Below are positions 1 to 4,707 of a stretch of DNA of 7,543 nt, one piece after another; the first letter of the stretch is position 1, and each line of letters opens with the position of its first letter. Source of the DNA: Candidatus Aenigmatarchaeota archaeon (GTDB lineage: Archaea; Aenigmatarchaeota; Aenigmatarchaeia; Aenigmatarchaeales; DAIDAN01); contig DAIDAN010000029.1 in the NCBI GenBank assembly GCA_027310605.1, forward strand, positions 1 through 7,543. The letters are read 5' to 3'. The notes under the pieces are model-generated. The model made no database searches and was not told the origin of the DNA. It saw nothing but the letters and a program-made list of their open reading frames with translations. Made by a program: the position numbers and the translations under genes.

Positions 1-393
1 GGCGGAGACATTCAGGATGCGCGTGTAGACTATGTCGCCGATGTCGAAGTATCGCCTGAGGTCCTCGCCGCTCTCGATGTATTCGGGTGAAGCCTCGCCG
101 AGCTGGAGGATTGCGTCGTAAGGGCTGTTGATGTCAAGAATCCAGAAGGTGTTTTGGATATCGCTTACAATCGCGATTATGCCGTCGTCGGGCTTTGGCA
201 GATAGACGCCGGAGAGCGGGGTCACGCCGACAAGCCGCTCCTTCACGCGGGCTGTGCCGACGACTTTCGAGCGAATCTCGTTTCCCTCCCTGTAGCAGCC
301 CGCGCCCGGCAGGAAGTCGAGGCCTTTCGCCAGCGCCTGGCCGGGAATGACCAAATCCTTTTCCTTCACCAAAAGCTCCGAGGCTTCAGACAT
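1..393 (-). CDS. rrp4: Exosome complex RNA-binding protein Rrp4, 5' part (truncated by the window edge)
   Basis: This encodes the N-terminal 131 residues of the archaeal exosome cap subunit Rrp4, which binds RNA and feeds it to the Rrp41/Rrp42 ring for 3'-5' degradation in the cytoplasm. Translation of the minus strand shows the Rrp4 N-terminal domain (residues ~12-60: VIPGQ, then FLPGAGCYREG) followed by the start of the S1 domain (from ~65), with the Rrp4-type WILDINSPYDAIL stretch and DLRRYFDIGDIVYTRI at the cut end. The C-terminal KH domain lies outside. Csl4 was considered, but the INSPY segment fits Rrp4 better and the visible part has no zinc ribbon. The ATG at 393 is preceded by AGTGAT with four T between, a short archaeal ribosome binding site. 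A GTG three codons upstream is possible but would consume that site. The SBDS gene, its usual upstream neighbour, lies 611 bp upstream on the same strand, with a foreign-looking gene between them. Identification is firm. Confidence 0.9.
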   Translation of the reverse strand, partial: MSEASELLVKEKDLVIPGQALAKGLDFLPGAGCYREGNEIRSKVVGTARVKERLVGVTPLSGVYLPKPDDGIIAIVSDIQNTFWILDINSPYDAILQLGEASPEYIESGEDLRRYFDIGDIVYTRILNVSA

Positions 394-397
394 AAAA

Positions 398-403
398 ATC
401 ACT
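398..403 (-). promoter_or_regulatory. Ribosome binding site of rrp4
   Basis: The minus strand reads AGTGAT ending 4 nt before the ATG. It matches the GGTGAT part of the archaeal anti-16S sequence and favours the ATG at 393 over the GTG at 402. The same GTGAT/GTGAC element at 3-4 nt spacing precedes the genes starting at 3347 and 4708. Confidence 0.5.
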
Positions 404-476
404 AAATTATTTTAATCCGTTACCAATCAGCAATCGCGTAATAATTCCGGCTTGTAACAGCAGAATTATTTATTTG

Positions 477-499
477 GCTCTGCAGAATTTATACAGAGC
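477..499. promoter_or_regulatory. Inverted repeat in the divergent rrp4/HIT promoter region
   Basis: GCTCTG (477-482) and CAGAGC (494-499) form a perfect 6-bp inverted repeat around an 11-nt AT-rich spacer. The element CAGAATT occurs just before it (461) and again in the spacer (483). It lies between the two divergent starts and could be an operator or simply part of the rrp4 promoter, since an AT-rich TATA-like stretch for rrp4 falls at about 460-472. No function can be assigned. Confidence 0.25.
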
Positions 500-550
500 A
501 TATTTTATCAAATTTCTCTTTCGCTTTATTGGTTTCTTGTATTTTTAATG

Positions 551-558
551 TTTAAATA
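551..558 (+). promoter_or_regulatory. TATA box of the HIT gene
   Basis: TTTAAATA is centred about 27 bp before the ATG at 582. In archaea transcription begins about 25-27 bp after the TATA box, so the HIT mRNA should start at or almost at its ATG (leaderless). No ribosome binding site is visible, which agrees. Confidence 0.6.
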
Positions 559-581
559 GCTTTCGAATAAAGAATAATTTT

Positions 582-992
582 ATGGATTTTGAAAAGCTGA
601 AGATTAAGGATTACAAAAAATGGAGCGTTTACTTGCATCAGAACCAGTATTATCTTGGACGCGCGTACATCTGGGCAAAGCGGGAAGATGATATTGACTT
701 TATGCAAATATCTTTTCAGGAAAGTGAAGAGTTGTTTGATATCGGCCGTGCTGTCAATAAAGCTCTCTCTGATTTGTTCCAGCCGGATTTGATGAATTAT
801 GCAATTCTTGGGAATGTTACGAATCGTTTGCATGTTCATGTTATACCCCGCTACAAATCGCCTCGTATTTTTTCAGGCATAAAGTTTGTCGACGAGAGAT
901 GGGGCAAGAATTACGCGCCGTATAATTATGATTTTAAAATTCCAGAACCCATACTTCTGGAAATAAGAGATGCGGTAAAGGAGAAATTATAA
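582..992 (+). CDS. HIT-family hydrolase (diadenosine polyphosphate hydrolase-like)
   Basis: This is a 136-residue histidine-triad protein, most likely a soluble hydrolase or transferase acting on dinucleoside polyphosphates or nucleotidyl adducts. The signature is at residues 82-91, RLHVHVIPRY, which aligns with the HxHxHxx motif of the superfamily. H84 corresponds to the central nucleophilic histidine and H86 to the third, but the first triad position is Arg82 (codon CGT, one transition from CAT). The rest fits the family: GRAYI at 26-30, the FQPDLMNYAILGNV strand before the triad, and a C-terminal FVDERWGKNYAPY segment resembling archaeal and CPR bacterial HIT proteins. The gene has its own TATA box and no ribosome binding site. 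It is about 40% GC in the lines counted, well below SBDS and rrp4 on either side, and it points the opposite way, so it is probably an insertion. The exact substrate is unknown. Confidence 0.82.
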   Translation: MDFEKLKIKDYKKWSVYLHQNQYYLGRAYIWAKREDDIDFMQISFQESEELFDIGRAVNKALSDLFQPDLMNYAILGNVTNRLHVHVIPRYKSPRIFSGIKFVDERWGKNYAPYNYDFKIPEPILLEIRDAVKEKL

Positions 993-1004
993 TCTTTATT
1001 TTTT
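993..1004 (+). terminator. T-rich terminator after the HIT gene
   Basis: TCTTTATTTTTT directly follows the HIT stop codon and ends at the SBDS stop codon on the other strand. Archaeal RNA polymerase terminates at such T tracts without a hairpin. The two convergent genes are separated by only 11 bp. On the minus strand this stretch is A-rich and should not terminate SBDS transcripts. Confidence 0.5.
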
Positions 1005-1708
1005 CATTTGCTCCTGTTCAAAATTTTCACTTCCACTTCACCTTTTGTGATAGAGTTCAGCTTGTCGAAGATTTCGGGCTGCATTCCCGCAGGAATCTCA
1101 ATCTGCGCGAGATAGGAGCCGTCATTGCCCCACTCCTCCTTCTGTAGCTTGCCAAAGCTTCTCACCACGCTCACGCTCCTTGCCGCGTAAGCGGTCGGAA
1201 TCCTTATCGCCAGAATTACCTTCTCGAATCTGATGGGGATTATCCTCTGTATCTTTTCAAGCGCGTCCTCCACCTGCTCCTCCGCTCCTTTCTCCCCGCT
1301 TATCTGCACCTTCGCCTGCTCCATCGCGTTCAGCACGCGCTCGATCGGGTGCGGCGCGCCTGTCTGCGGATTCAATCCCTGCCGCGAGATTATTCCAGCT
1401 ATCTGCTTTCTCCTGTCTTCGACCATCTTCCTTCTCTGCTCTGTCGTTAATTGCAGCTCGCCGTCAAAAATTATTTTTCTCGCTATCTGCTCGGCGTTGT
1501 TCGTGCCGAAAACCCTGTTCAGTTTTTCCTGCGGCGCGCGCAATCCCTTGCCGACATCGGAATAAATCTCGCGCGCCGCGAGCACATCCTCCATCTTCAC
1601 CTCCTTTCCGCGCTTCAGCTCCAGCGCCTTTTCCGGGTCAACGAGAATCTCGAACTTCTCGCCCGCCTTCATTATTCTTGCTATGACTGCCTTGTCGAGA
1701 GAAACCAT
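1004..1708 (-). CDS. sbds: Ribosome maturation factor SBDS (Sdo1 homologue)
   Basis: This is a full-length 234-residue SBDS protein, the normal archaeal size. In eukaryotes SBDS/Sdo1 works with the GTPase EFL1 to release eIF6 from the 60S subunit. In archaea it is assumed to act in large-subunit maturation and is linked to the exosome by gene order. The N-terminal FYSH domain (residues ~1-88) contains EILVDPEKALELKRG, SDVGKGLRAPQ and the VFGTNN block. The helical middle domain (~90-160) carries LTTEQRRKMVEDRRKQI and the hallmark TGAPHPIERVLNAME. The ferredoxin-like C-terminal domain (~165-232) begins at IPIRFEKVILAI. The ATG at 1708 is supported by a TATA box 32 bp upstream and by family length. 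There is no ribosome binding site, so the mRNA is probably nearly leaderless. In many archaea rrp4 follows directly; here it lies 611 bp downstream beyond the HIT gene. Confidence 0.96.
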   Translation of the reverse strand: MVSLDKAVIARIMKAGEKFEILVDPEKALELKRGKEVKMEDVLAAREIYSDVGKGLRAPQEKLNRVFGTNNAEQIARKIIFDGELQLTTEQRRKMVEDRRKQIAGIISRQGLNPQTGAPHPIERVLNAMEQAKVQISGEKGAEEQVEDALEKIQRIIPIRFEKVILAIRIPTAYAARSVSVVRSFGKLQKEEWGNDGSYLAQIEIPAGMQPEIFDKLNSITKGEVEVKILNRSK

Positions 1709-1736
1709 AAGTATCTGAAGAGAATTTTATTTCAGA

Positions 1737-1744
1737 ATATAAAA
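1737..1744 (-). promoter_or_regulatory. TATA box of the SBDS gene
   Basis: The minus strand reads TTTTATAT, centred 32 bp before the SBDS ATG. This predicts a transcript start only a few nucleotides before the start codon. Confidence 0.5.
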
Positions 1745-1809
1745 GGCTTTTGGAGAAAGATTATTTTTCTTGGTGATTATCAATTAATTTCCCCCAACAT
1801 AAAAATAAT

Positions 1810-1842
1810 CATTATGATTTGAATTCAAAAAATCAGAATGGC
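1810..1842 (+). repeat. Dispersed intergenic repeat, copy B1
   Basis: This 33-nt element runs from CATTATG through TTCAAAAAATCAGAATGGC. Ungapped comparison with 3439-3471 gives 25 of 33 identities, and most differences in the 3' half are transitions. The reverse strand of 6030-6061 shares TTCAAAAAATCAGAA exactly. The copies lie only between genes. No inverted-repeat ends or open reading frame are evident. Confidence 0.6.
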
Positions 1843-1874
1843 TATTAAGCCGAAAAATCCGAAGTGCTAAATAA

Positions 1875-1926
1875 GCGCAACTAAACCGATTTGTAATTTG
1901 GCGCAACAGCAAATCAAGTCATATTG
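1875..1926 (+). repeat. Two tandem 26-nt units of the intergenic repeat family
   Basis: GCGCAAC starts a 26-nt unit at 1875 and again at 1901. The first ends in GATTTGTAATTTG and the second in TCAAGTCATATTG. The second ending recurs at 7058-7069, and CCGATTTGTAAT (1886-1897) recurs exactly at 3551-3562. The pair lies directly downstream of the stop codon of the 1932-3347 gene, in its presumed 3' region. Confidence 0.5.
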
Positions 1927-1931
1927 ATTTT

Positions 1932-3347
1932 CTATTTCCCAACCACAACCTTTATCCTCTTCGCAGGCTCGCTTGCGCCGTGCAGAACAACAAACCCGGA
2001 AGTGCGCGTGACAAGATTGTTGCCGCGCCTGCCATTCAGGTCAGCTGGCTGCAATCTCACGGAATCAAAAGCGGAAACGGCCTTCATCCTGTAATGCAGG
2101 ACCCGCACCTCCCTCGACTTCAGCCTGCCGAGCCTCCAGACGAGCTCGGTGCCGGAAGGCGTCTTTCTTATGACCGGCTTTATGGTCTCGAACCTTTCCG
2201 AGACGGAAAACTGTTTCGGCACGAAATCCCGCACCACAACATTGTCTATTGCGCGCAGCCCGCTCCTCACCTCGAGCGAAACAGAAGCTTCATTTCCTTC
2301 CGAAAGAATATGCCCCCGCATTATGCGCTTCCTCAGCGAGAGCGAGGTCGCGGATATGTAATAGTAGGCGCCGATGAACGCGAGCATCACCAGGAGCAGC
2401 GGCACGGGCCAAAATATCTCGGAGTAGTTCATTGTCAGGGACTCGCCTGGCGCGAGCGAAACAGTCCAAGCATATTCGGCCCCGGCGGAGGAAGGCTGCG
2501 GGCCCGAGTAAAGAGAATACCAGGCGTTCAGCACCTGCGAGCTGATATCCGCGGTCTTGGGAGCGTTTCCGTAATTAGTGGAAACAAGCGTGATGTAATT
2601 CCCGAATATCGAGGAGGAAACATTCCTGGCTGTTTTTATGTTGGAGATTAGCGGAACCTTGAAAGGCAGGGATTTCCTGACAAGCACAGATGTGTCCTGC
2701 ACGAGCTTCACATCCATGTTGTAATCCCCGGGCGCGGCCAGCGGGTCAAGAGAGAAGTCGGTTGAGAACGCCTTCTCCGCGCCGAAGTCGAGGCTCGAGA
2801 CTGACATTGTTTTTGTCCTGTCGCCGAAGCTGAAGACAAGCTTCATGTTGCTGAGCGCCCGCGAGCCTATGTTCTTCAATGCAACAGAGACCGTGACGGA
2901 ATCGCCGGGATTGCAGGCGCTGCAGGAAAGCGAGGAGCCGCTTATTATGACAGCGCTCGACTGAAGCACATTCACGAAGAATTCCTTCTGCTGCATCGCC
3001 CCGTTGCCCGCCCTCGACACTATCATCGTATATCTGTAATTGTTGGGGAAAGCGTCGGCGGGCGGGGATATTGATATTGAAAACGAGGCGTTCGAGCCAG
3101 ACGGGATGAAAAGCCCCTGCTTGCTGACGGACACCCAGGAAGTGTATGTGCCTATCGCGGCTATCGAGAACCAGTCGTCAGCGCCGTTGTTTGAGATTGT
3201 CGCGGAAAAATTCGTGCTGTTTCCCGCATAAAGGGTTACCGGCTGGGTGACATCAACGGAAAAGTCGGCGGCTGCAGCGAAAGCCGATGCTGCCGCAAGC
3301 ATTGCAAGAACCGCCGCCAGCGTCAAAGAGAATGGAAAGGACTTCAT
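1932..3347 (-). CDS. Secreted, membrane-anchored Ig-like domain protein (archaeal surface protein)
   Basis: This 471-residue protein of unknown exact function is very likely exported and anchored in the cell membrane. Residues 1-~27 are a signal peptide (MKSF followed by an Ala/Leu-rich core). Residues ~30-127 and ~131-231 look like two beta-sandwich (CARDB/NEW3-like) domains, with GNSTNFSATISNNG typical of the first and VTVSVALKNIGSRALSNMKL of the second; a third beta region spans ~235-305. There is a C142-S-A-C145 pair and several N-glycosylation sequons (NST, NFS, NAS, NVS, NYS). A hydrophobic helix at ~312-333 is followed by basic residues (RKRIMRG), placing the ~135-residue C-terminal domain inside. 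That domain (DNVVVRDFVPKQF, LVWRLGRL) resembles the beta domains repeated in archaeal surface proteins. The ATG at 3347 has GTGAT four nt upstream; a GTG at 3356 would add three residues. Confidence 0.75.
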   Translation of the reverse strand: MKSFPFSLTLAAVLAMLAAASAFAAAADFSVDVTQPVTLYAGNSTNFSATISNNGADDWFSIAAIGTYTSWVSVSKQGLFIPSGSNASFSISISPPADAFPNNYRYTMIVSRAGNGAMQQKEFFVNVLQSSAVIISGSSLSCSACNPGDSVTVSVALKNIGSRALSNMKLVFSFGDRTKTMSVSSLDFGAEKAFSTDFSLDPLAAPGDYNMDVKLVQDTSVLVRKSLPFKVPLISNIKTARNVSSSIFGNYITLVSTNYGNAPKTADISSQVLNAWYSLYSGPQPSSAGAEYAWTVSLAPGESLTMNYSEIFWPVPLLLVMLAFIGAYYYISATSLSLRKRIMRGHILSEGNEASVSLEVRSGLRAIDNVVVRDFVPKQFSVSERFETIKPVIRKTPSGTELVWRLGRLKSREVRVLHYRMKAVSAFDSVRLQPADLNGRRGNNLVTRTSGFVVLHGASEPAKRIKVVVGK

Positions 3348-3380
3348 GCCAATCACGACAGATATAATCTTGTCAGCCCC

Positions 3381-3389
3381 ATTTATAAG
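3381..3389 (-). promoter_or_regulatory. TATA box of the Ig-like surface protein gene
   Basis: The minus strand reads CTTATAAAT, centred 38 bp before the ATG at 3347. The predicted transcript start near 3358 gives a roughly 10-nt leader that contains the GTGAT ribosome binding site. This supports the ATG over the GTG at 3356. Confidence 0.5.
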
Positions 3390-3422
3390 TTTTACCGGTA
3401 TGTATTGAATTCGTTTTAAAAT

Positions 3423-3471
3423 GATTCGTAATGCAATTCAATATGGATTCATTTCAAAAAACCGGAACGGC
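3423..3471 (+). repeat. Dispersed intergenic repeat, copy C1 with an adjacent GATTCGTAATG box
   Basis: GATTCGTAATG (3423-3433) is followed by a 33-nt copy (3439-3471) running from CAATATG through TTCAAAAAACCGGAACGGC. The latter is the counterpart of 1810-1842 and, reversed, of 6030-6061. It lies upstream of the surface protein promoter at 3381-3389 and outside any gene. Confidence 0.6.
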
Positions 3472-3550
3472 TTTTAGATTTTTTAACGGGAGCGATAACG
3501 ACAGCATTTTCCCAAAGCGATTTTCAATCCAACCTGCGTTTCTGTTTCAT

Positions 3551-3563
3551 CCGATTTGTAATG
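3551..3563 (+). repeat. CCGATTTGTAATG box, single copy
   Basis: The first 12 bases match 1886-1897 exactly, and the core GATTTGTAAT appears on the opposite strand at 6921-6930 and 6981-6990. It lies 25 bp beyond the stop codon of the 3588-4301 gene, the same kind of location as the B units after the 1932-3347 gene. Confidence 0.45.
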
Positions 3564-3587
3564 TTCTTTCAAACTGATTAGTCTTGA

Positions 3588-4301
3588 TTACCCTACAACA
3601 ACCTTCTGCCTCCCGTTGAGAATGATTTTCGAGGAGAAGCCGTCTATCCCGATGTTCGCGCCCGAAACTGTGAGATTGCCCCTGAAATCGCTTATCTGCA
3701 GCGGCCCGCTTGGGATGCTCAGCCCCGCGCTTTCCTGCCCGATGCCCAGGCTTCCGGAAACATTCAGCGCGAGCGCTCCGATGCTGGTGCCGTAAATCTT
3801 CGCCGAGTCCGCCGAGGCCGCCGCGCTTGCGGAAACCGTCCTCCTGCTGTTCGAATAAATCATCATCCCGTTCACGGAAATCTTTTCCGCGCTTCCTTCT
3901 ATGTAAATTGTCCCGTTCGCATAAATGACAGCCTTTCCGAGAAACTTATCGAATGCCGCGCTCCCGCTCGGGACATCCACCTTCTCGCTGCCTGCGATAA
4001 TGGAATAGGAAGAGTTGGAATGAACCTCAACCGAATCCGCGGGGCCGCCAATCGTCAGCGAATTGTCCAGCATCTCGAGCGAGCCTGAAACGCGGACTGT
4101 CCCGCTTGAATTGTTTCCCGCGGCGCTTCCGGAAACGAGCCCTGATAGCGCGTCCTTCACGCCTGCAAAAAGATCGCCTATCGGGTTTGTTCCGCCGGAA
4201 GGGCTCGGCGCCCCAATCCCGCCGACGCCGCCGGAGGCGAAGAATCCCGAGACCACTATCGCCACAGCCACGACCAGAGCCGCGATAATTTTCCAATCCA
4301 C
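3588..4301 (-). CDS. Membrane-anchored Gly/Ser-rich beta-repeat surface protein, function unknown
   Basis: This 237-residue protein has an N-terminal membrane anchor or uncleaved signal (residues ~4-24, IIAALVVAVAIVVSGFF), a Gly/Ser/Pro linker (~24-40), and an external region of short alternating beta strands rich in Ser, Gly, Ala and Asn (~66-237). Phrases such as VRVSGSLEM, IYIEGSAEKISVNG and FRGNLTVSGANIGIDG recur in a way that suggests a beta-solenoid. Sequons (NNSS, NSS, NGT, NVS, NLT) support an extracellular location. The start is GTG, with AGGTG seven nt upstream; no other in-frame start occurs before a stop at 4368-4370. The protein ends in KVVVG, and the neighbour on the same strand ends in KVVVGK, so the two may be related surface components. 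A long hairpin-rich leader lies upstream. I cannot name a family; the bactofilin fold was considered without support. Confidence 0.7.
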   Translation of the reverse strand: MDWKIIAALVVAVAIVVSGFFASGGVGGIGAPSPSGGTNPIGDLFAGVKDALSGLVSGSAAGNNSSGTVRVSGSLEMLDNSLTIGGPADSVEVHSNSSYSIIAGSEKVDVPSGSAAFDKFLGKAVIYANGTIYIEGSAEKISVNGMMIYSNSRRTVSASAAASADSAKIYGTSIGALALNVSGSLGIGQESAGLSIPSGPLQISDFRGNLTVSGANIGIDGFSSKIILNGRQKVVVG

Positions 4302-4302
4302 C

Positions 4303-4325
4303 GGGAGACACCTTCGGTTTCTCCC
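4303..4325 (-). promoter_or_regulatory. Hairpin covering the ribosome binding site of the 3588-4301 gene
   Basis: Arms 4303-4312 and 4316-4325 pair in nine of ten positions around a 3-nt tip (GAA on the minus strand). The AGGTG ribosome binding site (4309-4313) falls in the tip and 3' arm, and the GTG start codon follows after one nucleotide. In the mRNA this helix would hide the site, so translation may depend on opening it. That role is inferred from the geometry. Confidence 0.45.
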
Positions 4326-4458
4326 AAGGGTTCCCTCTTCCCTCGCGGAGAATATTACGGTTTCCCCCTACGGTACCCTCTTCCCTTCGGGAGGACAAAC
4401 CTACGGTTTGGCACAAAAATCCTTCGGATTTTTGGCTCCGCCGAAAACGAAGTTTTCG
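4303..4458. repeat. Array of small palindromes with C-GNA-G tips
   Basis: This non-coding stretch fills much of the 406 bp between the divergent starts at 4301 and 4708. Clear hairpins, given as arms and 3-nt tip, are 4303-4312/4316-4325, 4380-4385/4389-4394 (one T-G pair), 4396-4401/4405-4410 (perfect), 4415-4422/4426-4433 (perfect 8 bp), 4434-4436/4440-4442 (perfect 3 bp) and 4442-4448/4452-4458 (perfect 7 bp). Read on the minus strand the tips are GAA, GAA, GTA, GAA and GGA; the last hairpin shows GAA on the plus strand. All close with C-G. In addition, 4315-4350 and 4358-4393 are direct repeats with 29 of 36 identities. A 25-nt pure pyrimidine tract follows at 4475-4499. In RNA this would be a highly structured leader of the 3588-4301 gene. 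Confidence 0.65.
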
Positions 4459-4544
4459 TGCGTTCCTCCAACGGTTTCTTCTTTTCCCTTTTCTTTCTTG
4501 AGGTTGCCTTTTAGGCGGGAAACTGAATTCTAATTCGCAGAGAT

Positions 4545-4555
4545 GATATAAAAAG
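4545..4555 (-). promoter_or_regulatory. Probable TATA box for the 3588-4301 gene
   Basis: The minus strand reads CTTTTTATATC. A start about 27 bp downstream, near 4521, would give a leader of about 220 nt that includes the whole palindrome array. No better TATA-like sequence is seen nearer the GTG, where the DNA is GC-rich. Confidence 0.4.
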
Positions 4556-4582
4556 ATTCTAAAATTCTCTCCGATGTAAATT

Positions 4583-4613
4583 ATCCGATAAAAAAATATG
4601 GAATCAATCGGAT
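4583..4613. promoter_or_regulatory. Inverted repeat upstream of the DUF1512 promoter
   Basis: ATCCGAT (4583-4589) and ATCGGAT (4607-4613) are perfect 7-bp inverted arms, 17 nt apart. The second arm ends about 20 bp before the TATA box at 4632, a plausible place for an activator or for a site shared with the divergent gene. No regulator is visible in the window. Confidence 0.25.
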
Positions 4614-4631
4614 TAACAAAATTAAAAGCTA

Positions 4632-4639
4632 TTTATATA
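4632..4639 (+). promoter_or_regulatory. TATA box of the DUF1512 gene
   Basis: TTTATATA predicts a transcript start near 4660. That is downstream of the possible start codon at 4639, which overlaps this box, so the longer reading frame from 4639 is unlikely to be translated in full. Confidence 0.55.
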
Positions 4640-4698
4640 TGGTGAAAACCAAAACCAGAATATGCACGAAAATCTTTTCAGATTTTCGGCAACAGTCT

Positions 4699-4703
4699 GG
4701 TGA
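4699..4703 (+). promoter_or_regulatory. Ribosome binding site of the DUF1512 gene
   Basis: GGTGA, within GGTGACTTTATG, ends four nt before the ATG at 4708. Together with the TATA box at 4632 it fixes the start at 4708 and not at 4639. Confidence 0.6.
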
Positions 4704-4707
4704 CTTT

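Noticed and set aside
154..405. Plus-strand reading frame of 83 residues
   Set aside because: It lies antisense to rrp4, whose minus-strand translation matches a known family throughout.
1980..2651. Plus-strand frame of 223 residues
   Set aside because: It is antisense to the Ig-like surface protein, which has a signal peptide, membrane helix and a supported start; the plus frame shows no domain.
4027..4416. Minus-strand frame of 129 residues beginning upstream of the surface protein gene
   Set aside because: Its Arg/Gly-rich product is a shifted frame of the 3588-4301 gene and of the hairpin array.
4303..4458. Insertion sequence or transposon end
   Set aside because: No transposase frame, long terminal inverted repeats or target duplications could be seen; the palindromes are independent short hairpins.
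4063..4533. Long plus-strand frame (156 residues) through the palindrome array
   Set aside because: It runs antisense to the 3588-4301 gene and then through hairpin repeats; composition is Pro/Ser/Phe-rich with no domain, so it is a product of GC-rich repeat sequence.
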